This document shows, one piece after another, positions 40,589 to 50,560 of a stretch of 64,000 nt of DNA. Numbering within the stretch: position 1 is the stretch's first letter; every line of letters starts with the position of its first letter. The stretch is from Isochrysis galbana (lineage: Eukaryota > Haptophyta > Isochrysidales > Isochrysidaceae), in the NCBI GenBank assembly GCA_018136815.1, contig CM030939.1, positions 1,930,808 through 1,994,807 on the forward strand, read 5' to 3'. The notes beneath the pieces are model-generated. The model saw nothing but the letters and a program-made list of their open reading frames with translations, was not told the origin of the DNA and did no database searches. A program made the position numbers and the translations under genes.

Positions 40589-41170
40589 GCGTAGCGGCAC
40601 ATCGCCTTAGGTTGACGTTTCGTACGGGATCCACAAAACCATCTACATGCGGTTATTTGCTCATGTCCGTCAAAAAAAACTCTTAGTAGCCCGGTCACTC
40701 ACTCATTTGAACCACTATTTCCCACCTCCCCTGGGTGTCCAAGCATTCCTCAGGGTCCCCCCCCTACCTACCCCGGCAACTCCCTCCCCCTTCCGAACGA
40801 CTCCCTCTCGCCCCACGAAGGGCAATGGCGCGGTGAGTGACCCCCCCTTCCTTCCCCCGCGCGTGGCGGTCTATTTTGGGAGATTGAGGAGGGAGGGAAT
40901 CTGAGTGGTGAATGTAGGTAGGGCGGTCAAACAGGGCTTGATAAGAACTAATATGGGGGGGGGGTGACATTTTTTGACCATTTTCCAAAGCCCACAACAA
41001 AACTCCCAGGGGGGCCACCTGCCGCCACAAAAATCTTCGCCAGAAAATGGAAAATGGTGCGATTCTCCTCCCCCCTCGCCCCTCCCTTGCACACGCTCTG
41101 GGGCTCTACCGGTAAAGAACCGCGGCGCCCGCCGCGGGAGTGATAGACGTATTTTGAAACGGAGTATTCA
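40589..41170. other. Intergenic, no supported gene
   Basis: C-rich and T/C-rich tracts (40740-40860) and a G8 run at about 40955-40963. Short frames are compositional. Confidence 0.45.
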
Positions 41171-42599
41171 TCACACCGGATTCCTTATTGATCCGTCCAC
41201 TCGTCGGCCGCCCGAGATTGATCGCCGGCCTGCTAAAGGCAAGACGTCATCTGCGCAGCCCTCAGCGCACCTCATAGTGCGCGCATACGGCGTGGTGAAA
41301 GCGGTGATATGTTTGTGCGATTCTTTGATCGGGATGCCCCAAAAACCAGAGGCTAAATCGAGAGTACATAAAAAGAGAGAACTGAGCGGCCCTTGGCCGG
41401 ACGCTAGCCTATCAATAGCCTCTACAATGAGGGGTAGAGGGCTATCCTCGACGCGTAGCTTGGCGTTAGTGTCGCGGTAGTCCACGCAGAATCGAACGGA
41501 GCCATCTTTCTTGCTGACCAGGACTACTCGGGAAGCCCAAGCCGAATTTGACTTGCGAATAATGCCGGCGGCTTCCATCTTGGCTACCTCCTCTTCTATG
41601 ATGAGCTCGCCTGCGCGGCCCACTCTAGACGGAGCATGCCGGTGAGGAACAGCGCCGGGGTTGAGTGGCAACTCCACCTCGAGAACGTGCGTATGGTTTG
41701 GAGCCCCCGGGTGCAACGCGAAAGCTTTGATGCGCCGGGCCAAGAGTTGGCGTACTTCTTCTCGTTGATCGTCGGAAAGAAGCCGGTCTGGATCGATGGT
41801 GGCTGAGTCGAGTAGGGCTCGTTGCTCCTCGCTCAGCGCGGTGACAGGGTCACCATCCCCCTCGCTTCCAGTCGGAGTCCAGCCCCGGTGCAACTTGAAG
41901 CGCACCTGGAGCGAAGCTATCGGATGCAGAGACGGCAGGGTCAGCGCATTGACCCCGGTGTGGACGATCGTCACCGCGATGCGATGATCGTCCGTGGGCG
42001 TGACCACCGTGGGCATTACGAGAGGGGACGAATCGAGAGCCTCGCGGTTTGGTAGGCGGTCGACCAGCATCGCGCAGTCCGAATGATCTCGGAGAGCCAG
42101 CGGAACCCTGACCCAGATGGTTGCGCGGTGGAAGGCAGGAATCGTCACCGCTTGCTCCGTGTAGAGAAGATATTCGGACGAGGTAGACGCCCCAGCGCGT
42201 TCGCTTTCGTGGTGGTGTGCGGCGGCTCCGGCGCAGCGGGAACGTAGAACGTAGCTAGCTAGCATGGCGGCGGTAGTAAGTCGGTTGTAGGTGGTTGTGT
42301 CGGCCTGGGCTTGCTGTAGTTGATTGAAGTCTTGCAGCTGGTGCTTTCTAGTACCCAGATTAGCGAATCTACGGTGTTTCCCACTTCTTGACATTGTCGA
42401 TGCCATTGTGCACTTTGCGCCCGTTCCGAGATCATAAAATGTGGTTCATGATCTCCGGCTGAGGCTCGTTAGAGAGAGCTCCTGGCGTGGCTGCCAGTGC
42501 CGACGGCCCCGGCCGTCATCGGAGCGGCGGGCGGCCGTAAATAGGCCCTTTCTAACCTGGACCTACCACCTTAACGAGTGTCGATTCGCGAATGCGACA
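41171..42599 (-). pseudogene. Gypsy copy C, truncated pol remnant
   Basis: A frame at 42406-41171 (411 residues) matches gypsy copy A from its protease/RT linker (LYTEQAVTIP versus LYTRQPITIP) through the first half of reverse transcriptase: VRFCVDYRDTNAKLRVEDS and LFLCTLDLASGFWGIPIKE. It stops being homologous just before the catalytic YxDD region, so it cannot encode active RT. The first ~60 residues (MASTMSRSGKHRRFANLGTR...) have no counterpart in copy A. Sequence GTCGATTCGCGAATGCGACA at 42579-42599 is the LTR terminus. The LTR body is missing. Confidence 0.7.
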
Positions 42600-42878
42600 G
42601 TCCGACAGTGGGGGGTCTGGGGCCCAAAGGGCACCGGATATGTGATATGTGCTAGTTGCACCTATCCGGTCACCTTATCCAAAAATCTCGTGATGAATGC
42701 TCAATCTTGACTTGGTCAATTTTCACTCTTAGAAGTTGAAATATAGCTGTTTGACCGCCCTAGAGGATACATACTTGAAATACATTTGATGGCGCTCGGG
42801 CTAACTCCCATTTGACCACCCATATAGTGAAAGTTTAATCATCATTACGAATGCACTACATGTCCTCATTTATTATCT
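42600..42878. other. Short intergenic stretch
   Basis: Lies between gypsy copy C and the transporter-fusion gene's 3' end. Nothing recognised. Confidence 0.4.
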
Positions 42879-45332
42879 CTATGATAATTGACGCGACCGT
42901 GAAGGCATCAAGCAACGCATTCCCTGCGGTCGATACCCCTCATAATGAAAATAGGAGCAAAGTTGTTGATACAACATTGCAGTTGTATAGTCCTCGCACG
43001 TGTCCTCTCCCATTTGTTGGCATAAGCACGCGATTTGTGCCTGCGCTTGTGCCGATGTATGCATTGACCCCGTATCCGAGGACAGGATCACATGCCAAAG
43101 AGCTTCCATCATGTACCCACCCCATACGCGTCGTCGTGCTGAGCCGTGGCGCGTCAGGTCAAACTTGAAAACAATGTAGCGAAAGTCGTATGCAGGAAAT
43201 GTCAAAGATACATGCAAAGACATTCGATAGAAGGCACGAGGAAGACGACGGATGGCGTCAGCGGACGTAATAAAGGTTGAGCGTGCATGATAATTGAAGT
43301 TTATCACTTCACCCAAATTATCGTAGTCGACTGGGGGCGTGATGCCGTTTTCTATTAGCTTTCGCCATAACTCCTTATATCCAGAATGAACAGAATATCG
43401 TGCATAAACATCACCGACTTGTTCTCGAGCCGGTAGGAACTCGGTTGGCATACTAGCAAATCCACAACGGACAGACGAAGCGTTCGATGCATCACTAGCC
43501 TGCAAGTCAGCGTGCTTGCGAAGGTCACTTGCAATCCGATGGAGTAGGTGGACCAGGTAGCCGTGAGGCAGATTAGAAACATCATTGAGCGATCCCTTCA
43601 AAAAGAATACTTGAGCAGGCAGGGACTCATATCGATTTGCCATGAAGTGCAAGAAACCAAATGCCTCGTCCAGGATGTTTGGTGTGTGAAATAAGCGAAC
43701 ACAATCAGATGAGTGCACTTGGGCACGCTCTAGAGCATCGAGGATGCCCCTAACATACAATGGCATGTCGTGCAAGCTCGGGCCATCCACAGCTTGATAG
43801 ATCGTAAGAGACGCGCGCAATTCATTTGCGAAATGCATCACATCAATCATATGTTGAGGCGGTTCAGAATGTCGTGCAAGCACTACTTCAAATCTGCCTC
43901 CCCATCCTTCGCACTTCGGTGTGGGTAGTGCCACAAGAGTTGGCTCAACAACAAGAGAAAAGTGTGTGGATAGGGCACTGGCACCAAATGCCGCTGATGA
44001 CATCCCAAGGACAGTAAGGGTCGCAACGGCGATTGGCAAAGCCCAGCCGCATTGACAAGTGAATTGGTTAGAGCTTGCTATCTCTGTGGCAGATGGTGGT
44101 AGCCCGGAAGTGGAGTTCACGATCGGAGCAACCGAGAAGTTGATGTCCTCAACATCTTGCCGCCGCTCAGACATTTTGTGATGGTAGCAACGCCTCAGAT
44201 CGGTTTCTCGTGTCTGAGTCACGATTAGCGAGGCTCTTTCTCCTGACTCGGGAATCTCGGGAATCTCTGTTGCTGATGAGACAGATAGCGGAATGGAAGA
44301 GAGTCTGTCGGAGAGAGAGTACCAGACTGATCCTGCTACCACCTGCAACAAACCCAATATCCAACTGAAACTCATGGACACAGGCTCTGTTAGTGAGGAG
44401 ACGGAGAGCAGCACAGCTTGACGGCAGGTGGCCGCCACTGAGAGTGTTAGCGGCGTGGTTTTCTTTGTCAGTTCGAGCGTAAGGCAATTGTAGATAGCCG
44501 CAGCGAATGATGTGACTATAAGCATACAAGCACTGAGGCTCAGATTGGTCTCGGCAAACTTTGTAAGGGCAGGCCAGTCGATAATTGTGAATGGCGCAAG
44601 AGCAAACGTTGAGCATAGCCCATCGAATACTAGTAGATGCACAACAGGAACCTTATCGTCGCCCTGAAGCAAGGCCGCACTCAGAACAGAACGGAGAGCT
44701 GTCAGCATTGTTGATCCTAATGCAAGAATAATTCCCCATGTCATCGTTTCATCCCCATTGGCAGATGTGATGGCGAAAGCTGCCCCTGCTGTGACCACCA
44801 TGGCCGCACCTCGCTTTGAGGCAGTAGCTGCGTGCGCTTGTGGCAAGAATAAACGCTGCAGCACCATTGTAACTAATGGAGTGCAAGACTTGATCAGCTG
44901 GTTGAGAGAAACAGAGATTCGGACGAGGCTGCCGTTGTTCAGGAAGATGGCAAAAGCATTGCAGGCACCTATCACAGAGAGTGGCTTCCAAAGCCGACGT
45001 GCATGGTGCCACAGTAGCTTCAAGTTCTCGCACATCAGTAAGCCAGCCATGGAACTGACTACCTGGTGGCATAGAGTATAGGCGCTTGGGGAGGGGAAAC
45101 CCAACCCACCCTGACGACGCAGCAGAAGACGAGCAGCAAAATTCAGCACTGCATTGAGCACGCTCCAAAGACCGAGGAGAACCATGACAGACGCCTCAGC
45201 CTGCATCATGCAGATCTTGCGACGAAATGACGGCTCGCAGTTGAAGCCGCACCAGCGAGGAACCATGGGCAGCCAGCGAGTCAGGGACAGGGCAGAGACC
45301 CTGCTCAGGCTGCTCACGAGTCTCTTTTTCAT
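42879..45332 (-). CDS. TPT/EamA-type sugar-phosphate or nucleotide-sugar transporter fused to a DUF3431-like domain
   Basis: 817 residues in one open frame. Residues about 42-345 form a DMT/TPT-type carrier with around nine to ten hydrophobic segments; VRISVSLNQLIKSCTPLVTM (137-156) resembles the conserved S-F-x-x-x-I-K-A-x-x-P motif of triose-phosphate/nucleotide-sugar translocators. After a charged linker (345-420), a further hydrophobic segment (429-450, ALPIAVATLTVLGMSSAAF) leads to a domain with FEVVLARHSEPPQHMIDV (481-498) and FLHFMANRYESLPAQVFFLKG, in the order seen in DUF3431 (glycosyltransferase-like, unknown activity). An internal MSERRQDV at about 387 could start a second protein, so a fused pair or an unspliced junction are both possible; there is no stop between. 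The protein is predicted Golgi or plastid-envelope. Confidence 0.72.
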   Translation of the reverse strand: MKKRLVSSLSRVSALSLTRWLPMVPRWCGFNCEPSFRRKICMMQAEASVMVLLGLWSVLNAVLNFAARLLLRRQGGLGFPSPSAYTLCHQVVSSMAGLLMCENLKLLWHHARRLWKPLSVIGACNAFAIFLNNGSLVRISVSLNQLIKSCTPLVTMVLQRLFLPQAHAATASKRGAAMVVTAGAAFAITSANGDETMTWGIILALGSTMLTALRSVLSAALLQGDDKVPVVHLLVFDGLCSTFALAPFTIIDWPALTKFAETNLSLSACMLIVTSFAAAIYNCLTLELTKKTTPLTLSVAATCRQAVLLSVSSLTEPVSMSFSWILGLLQVVAGSVWYSLSDRLSSIPLSVSSATEIPEIPESGERASLIVTQTRETDLRRCYHHKMSERRQDVEDINFSVAPIVNSTSGLPPSATEIASSNQFTCQCGWALPIAVATLTVLGMSSAAFGASALSTHFSLVVEPTLVALPTPKCEGWGGRFEVVLARHSEPPQHMIDVMHFANELRASLTIYQAVDGPSLHDMPLYVRGILDALERAQVHSSDCVRLFHTPNILDEAFGFLHFMANRYESLPAQVFFLKGSLNDVSNLPHGYLVHLLHRIASDLRKHADLQASDASNASSVRCGFASMPTEFLPAREQVGDVYARYSVHSGYKELWRKLIENGITPPVDYDNLGEVINFNYHARSTFITSADAIRRLPRAFYRMSLHVSLTFPAYDFRYIVFKFDLTRHGSARRRVWGGYMMEALWHVILSSDTGSMHTSAQAQAQIACLCQQMGEDTCEDYTTAMLYQQLCSYFHYEGYRPQGMRCLMPSRSRQLS

Positions 45333-45417
45333 GGTAGCTGTTTAACTTTAGTACCGTGTGTTGAGAAGGGCGTTGCCCCAAAATCCACATTCTCTCGCAT
45401 CCGTGGTTGAGAAGGTC
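45333..45417. promoter_or_regulatory. Remaining upstream flank of the transporter-fusion gene
   Basis: Only about 85 bp separate the proposed ATG at 45332 from the target-site duplication CACAT (45418-45422) of the copia insertion. The original upstream DNA now continues at 57126. Any core promoter farther than ~85 bp upstream has been displaced by 11.7 kb. Confidence 0.7.
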
Positions 45418-45422
45418 CACAT

Positions 45423-45599
45423 TGTTTGATTCCCACATAAGTGGGACTGTGAATGCCCAGTAGTAGGGTATAGATCAGTGACATTGACAAGCGTTAGCGC
45501 AACTACGCGACAGAGCAACGGCGACGAGGGGGGGGGGAACGTTCCCACACTGGGAATAGAACTGACTCAGTTACAACAAATCTCACTTAAGATTAAACA
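45423..45599 (-). repeat. 3' LTR of the copia element
   Basis: 177 bp, TG...CA ended. Contains a perfect hairpin CCCAC-ATAA-GTGGG at about 45432-45445 and a G10 run. By eye it is close to identical to the other LTR. Confidence 0.9.
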
Positions 45600-45636
45600 C
45601 TCCCCCACAGCGATGCCACATCGATGGATACATAGG

Positions 45637-48360
45637 TCAAGATATGTCATTGAGCAGGCTTGAACGATGGCGCAGGAATGTGGTTTTGTCCAAGCACTTC
45701 GTGAATATGTCAGCGGTCATCATTGATGTAGAGATCCAGTGTGGCGCTGAGATCCGATGGAGAAATTGTTCCCTAGCATACAGCAACCAGCGAGCATAAT
45801 GACGAGTTCTAGCCGTGACACCGGGATTTTTGATTGAGTCGCGAGTTGCTGCGTTGTCGGTGAATATGTGGATAGGGAGCTGCTGTTGATTATCGAGAAA
45901 TTCAAACAGATGCAGAACGAATTGAAGATTTTTGGCACTTAGTGCATACACAGCGGTTTCGGCTTCAGCAGAAGACTGGGCGACAAGTTTGAGTTTCTTA
46001 GACTGGTATGAAATCGAGGCTCCCCCATACTTAATAACGTATCCGGCAAATGGCTTTGGCAGGGAGCCCCATGATGAGTCAGCGTAGACTTCGATCGTGG
46101 CCTTAGTCCCAACATACGTTAGCCCAAGATTCTTGGTTTGTTGGAGATAGCTAACTATGCCCAGCGCGGCATCATAGTTTTGCGGTGATGGGTCCTGCAT
46201 AAATTGGCATAGGAAGGAAACATAGAATGAGATGTCTGGACGGGTGATTGTCACCCATAGCAACGATCCCATCAGTTGGAGGTACGATTTGGATCGCATG
46301 CGCGATCTATCAATGTCTGAAGTGGCACCCGTCATCTTGTGAAATTCATCAATTTTGGAAGAGCAAATGGGGACCGAGAAACATTTGCTTGTACGTTCAC
46401 TGAGGAATGTAGTGGCGATCTCTTCAATGTATTTCGTTTGTCGAAGGGACATAATGCGATTCGATCGGTCACGTGTGATTTCGAAACCCAAGAATCGAGA
46501 GGGCTCTCCAATGATGCTAACATTGAATCGTTTCGAGTACTGATCGATGAATTCGTTAACTAAATTTCGCCGGCCTTTCGGAAATCTGACCAGCATGTTG
46601 TCAACATAAAGAGCCAAGAATAGTATTGTACCATCTGTGTGTACTTTCTTGAAGAAGTTAGGCTCCACTGTAGATTGTTCAAAACCTATCTTGGTCAGAG
46701 TAGTGGTGTTGGTGAGCATATATTGGTATCCCGCTTGCTTTGTGCCTTCAAGTGGTGCAAGGAGAAGGCATGCTGCGTAAGTTGGATCTTCAAAGCCGGT
46801 GGGTTGCACAATATATAGGGGATTTCCGTCCATGTCGGCCGAGGAGAAAGCTTTAACTGTGTCAATCTCGAATAGGTCATCGTCAGCTTCATTGGTTAAT
46901 GCAAGGAATATTCTAGAGCTTTCATGCCTGAGTGTGCCACAAAACGTTTCAGTGAAATCAACTCCAGGGACTTGGCTGTAGCCGCATGCCACCCATCTCG
47001 CCTTGAATCGTTCCACGGAGCCATCGGCGTTGTATTTCACCTTATAGACCCATTTTCCCTTCATGGGGTTTCTCCCTTTTGGTATCTCATTTTGTTTGAC
47101 CAGCTTCCATGCCTTGTTTGTTTCATACTTGCCACGCACGTCTTCCTGCATGGCTTCACGCCACTTCTCCCCGTAGATTGGGTCGTCCACAGCCTCTTGG
47201 TATGTTCGCGGCTCCGGAATAGGCCCGGTTGGGGTCGCTGCCATGAGGGCTTGAGCAATGTGAGGATGCACATGCATGGGCATGGAGGTGGGCATGGATG
47301 TGCCGGGTGTGGCTGACTCCCCCACGACCGGAGCGGTCGCATTCAGCGAGACACTCGGAGGAGGAGGCGGGGCAACGGGATTTGGCGGCTGGATCGGCGG
47401 CGGGGCACGCTCATGCAGCGAGAGGCGGCGAACGGGGACGGGGAGGGCTGCGGCATCGGCAGCCCGTCGGACAAGGGGGGGGTCTGCTGGCAGTGCCGAG
47501 CGACGGGCGACACCACCGAAAGAGGTGAAAGACTGTTCCTCGAAACAAACATCAACGGAGGTGGTAATGCGGCGCAGAGCGGGGATGTAAACGAAGAAGC
47601 CCCGACGGCGGGAGTCCCATCCGAGGTGGACAGCAGGGAAGCGGCGGGGGGCGAGTTTCGGTGTCGGGTTCTCAACGTGAACCTGGCAATCACATAACAT
47701 AACACGGAAGCGGGAAAGCGGGGTCGGTGGACGGCTCGGATCAGCTCTCTCCCACGGGACTTGCGGCGGCGAGAAGGCGAACGATGGAAGGGAGTTGGAA
47801 ATCGCGACGGCTTGTGACATTAGAAAAGGCCACAATGTGGTGAAGAAGACATCGTTCCCAGCGTGAGCGAGCATGACTCTCATGCAGCGGAGGAGAGTGC
47901 CCCACGCGCGCTCTGCAACACCGTTGGTCTGGGGGGTTTCGGCTATGGAGAATGAGCGGCGGATACCTAGTTCAGAACAGAAGGCATCCAGGGCAGAGGC
48001 TGTAAACTCGGAGCCATTATCAGTGTGCCATTGTTCGACAACTCCCGGGACGGAGGTTTTCGTGAGGAGATACGTGTGATCTCCCACATATGTCTGTGCC
48101 GCAAGGAGAACATCCGGCGCGGATTTGGATTTGAGAAAGTAGACAGCGGCAAGACGCGAGAACATGTCGACAAATATGATTGCAAATCGGAGTCCGGCCA
48201 GCATGCAGGTGGTAAGGTCGGCGTCTCCGATGTATTCGCGCGAGAACGCATTACCGAAATCTCGGCAGAAGATGTCGAACGGGCGGCCAGGCGTGCCGTC
48301 GAATGGGCGACAGCGAAACTTGCGAGAGTCATAGTCCTCGAGGTTGTCTTCTCCCATCAT
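45637..48360 (-). pseudogene. Copia polyprotein, truncated (integrase core, RT, RNase H)
   Basis: 907 residues, open throughout. It starts in a gag-like stretch (FRCRPFDGTPGRPFDIFC) and then, from about residue 50, matches the integrase core: FAIIFVDMFSRLAAVYFL, QWHTDNGSEFTASALDAF (second Asp) and TNGVAERAWGTLLRCM (Glu). Zinc finger, protease and most of gag are absent. Reverse transcriptase follows (RWVACGYSQVPGVDFTETF), but the catalytic pair is mutated: ALYVDNMLV instead of YVDD, with the AAC codon at 46597-46599. RNase H follows (YADSSWG, SSAEAETAVYAL, FTDNAATRDS). The minus-strand ATG at 48360 is simply the first in the frame. The protein cannot be functional as written. Confidence 0.85.
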
Positions 48361-48876
48361 GAAAGCATATGTGTCTTGAGTTTGTGATGGAAGAGGTTGG
48401 GCGGTAGAGATTGCTGCCGCCGCCGCGTTTTTGGGCGTCTGATGAATCTCGCGAGATCGAAGCTCGTCGGGAAGGTGACGAATTGGGATGGCCCATAGGG
48501 CCTGAGGGCAATGAGGAAGGAGGCAGACCGGCGGCAGGCGCGGCGGAGGAGACGACTTCGGAGACGCTGACGGGCTGAGGCCCGTCAGCAGAGGAAGGCG
48601 GGCAGGCGGGCTTGAGCGAGGGCGAGGACGGCGGCGAGAGCGACATCGAGCGAGAGGCGAGAGGCGAGGGTGAGTGAGAGGAGGGCTGTGTTGGCAGGGG
48701 CTGGTGAGGCAAGGAGAGTTTGTAGGGTACGAGTGTTACGAGAGCGAGAGCGACGAGAGCGAGAGCGACGGATGACGACTGACGACAAGACGTCGGATCC
48801 AACGATGCTGCGACACCGACTCACGAACACACTAGAATCATTCACCCAAACCAAGCAAAACATGAAATAACCGAGA
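48361..48876 (-). pseudogene. Copia gag-like start, fragment left of the gypsy insertion
   Basis: A minus-strand frame from about 48657 (MSLSPPSSPSLKPACPPSSA...) is Ser/Pro-rich like gag leaders. The gag-like sequence is repeated in shorter form at 36640-36864. The frame shifts before the pol ORF at 48360, so gag and pol are in different frames here. DNA at 48730-48790 carries (GAGCGA)n-type repeats. Confidence 0.5.
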
Positions 48877-48907
48877 CCCCACATCGCCGGTAACTCAAAC
48901 ACGTCGC

Positions 48908-48941
<34 letters not shown>

Positions 48942-49593
48942 ATCCGCAGCGACGGTCGGAGCGTGTCTTCGCTTTGGATTTTCCCACCAAGGCGGAAAGT
49001 CGAAGAGGAACGTTATGTCGCGCAACCACGGCGATCACATTGGATACAGATCGCAGCGAGGTATCCTTGCAATCGAAGAAATCTTGCTGTTGAGCGTGGA
49101 CCTTCTAGACGTTTCTATCGAGCAACCCCGAGTAGCAACCAAGGGAGGAGAAAACCAAAAACCAACGGGACCAAGGGCTTCCATGCAACTTGCATCAAGG
49201 GGAAAGATAACCCAAAACCAAAGCAGCGAATCTAAATCAATCTCCAAGGGGAGATGGCAAACCAAGGACCAAGGAGAAAGATTCCCTCACCCAAGCAGCG
49301 AACCTAAATCGATCTCCGAGGGGAGATGGCAAACCAAACCTGATTGCCCCCAGAAGCAGGTAAAGAAACGCGGGGAGATAGCGAATTAAACCTTTTGCGA
49401 GGCGCCTGGGAGGAAGAAAGGTGGGGAAACTTCCCTTCTCTTCGAGAGAGCAGAGGGAGGGCGCTCCAGAACCCTAGATCCTAGGCGTCCACGCGAAGTT
49501 TTTGACCGAGAACGAGAACGAGAGAATTATAACGATAAATACCGAACGAAGAGAAGAGAGAAGCCTAGCGAGAGTCGATTCGCGAATGCGACA
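48877..49593 (-). repeat. 3' LTR of gypsy copy A
   Basis: 717 bp. Differs from the 5' LTR chiefly in the length of a GA run near 48914-48942. Carries short ORFs of 90 and 124 residues on the opposite strand that are identical in both LTRs and are not considered real. Confidence 0.9.
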
Positions 49594-50560
49594 CCCCCCT
49601 GCTAGGATCGAGCGTCCCGCGAGGGAAGGAAGAGAACCTAACGGATAGCGGAGAGTTCCATCCAGGCAAGATGGCCGAGCAATACGCAATACCTAACGAG
49701 ACCGAATGGGCGAGGAGCGAACGAAGAATGAAACAATAAATTCGAATGGAGAGCCACGCTCCAAACGCCGAACCACGACGGAAGACGTGACGACCGAGAT
49801 ACGAATAATCGAGGATCGATAAGAATAAGAACGCGGAACGACGAGAAACGAGAGAGTCCAGAACGAGAAACGAAGAAATCGAGAATCGAGAGCGGTAAGA
49901 ACGCGGAACGACAAGAATCGAGAATCGAGAACGAGAAACGAAGAACGGTAAGAACGCGGAACGACGAGAATCGAGAATCGAGAACAAGAAACGAGGAACG
50001 GTAAGAACGCGCAACGACGAACGACGAACGATGAACTATAAGAGTAGTGCGCGACGATCGAAGAGACAGGAAGTACCACACCCGTCCGGACGATGAGGTG
50101 TAGAATCGGCGGCCGGCGCGGCAGACCGCAGGACTCAACGCTGCAACCCATCCTCTTCTCTCTTTTACGAGAGTTTTACCTGCATGTTTGGGCGGTGTGG
50201 CGGCACCCAAGTTACAACGCGGCGTCTCCTGTTCTTCGATATATGAGTAGTCGAACGGCCAACGGCAAAAGGCGGCGAGATATCACGACGGGCTCGGCAC
50301 GTCACGCGCGAGCTAAACGACGAGGTACGGGGTTCTCCTGACAGAGCGCAGCGAAAGGGGAGGGAGATCCATCCTCCGTGGTCGAAAGGGGGGGCGAGCC
50401 ATACCTCTCTTCCCGCGGGGGGAACTATTCGGCGGCCGCGGGGGGAAAATTCGGCGACCGTGGGGGGGAACTGGAAAAGAATTCCCGTACGTTCCCGTAC
50501 CGCGATCAAACGTAAACGACGGCGTTGAGAGATATCGGAGGGGCGTGACAGTCGCGACCG
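49594..50560 (-). other. Gypsy 3' region with (GAATCGAGAAC)-type repeats
   Basis: About 970 bp between the 3' LTR and the polyprotein stop. 49790-50040 is a degenerate tandem array of CGAGAATCGAGAACGAGAAACG-like units. No ORF is credible on the element's strand. Part of this region is present in gypsy copy B (37534-37800). Confidence 0.6.

Noticed and set aside
48963..49389. 90- and 124-codon ORFs inside the gypsy LTR (also at 55765-56191)
   Set aside because: Identical in both LTRs only because the LTRs are recent duplicates; opposite in strand to the element and without motif.
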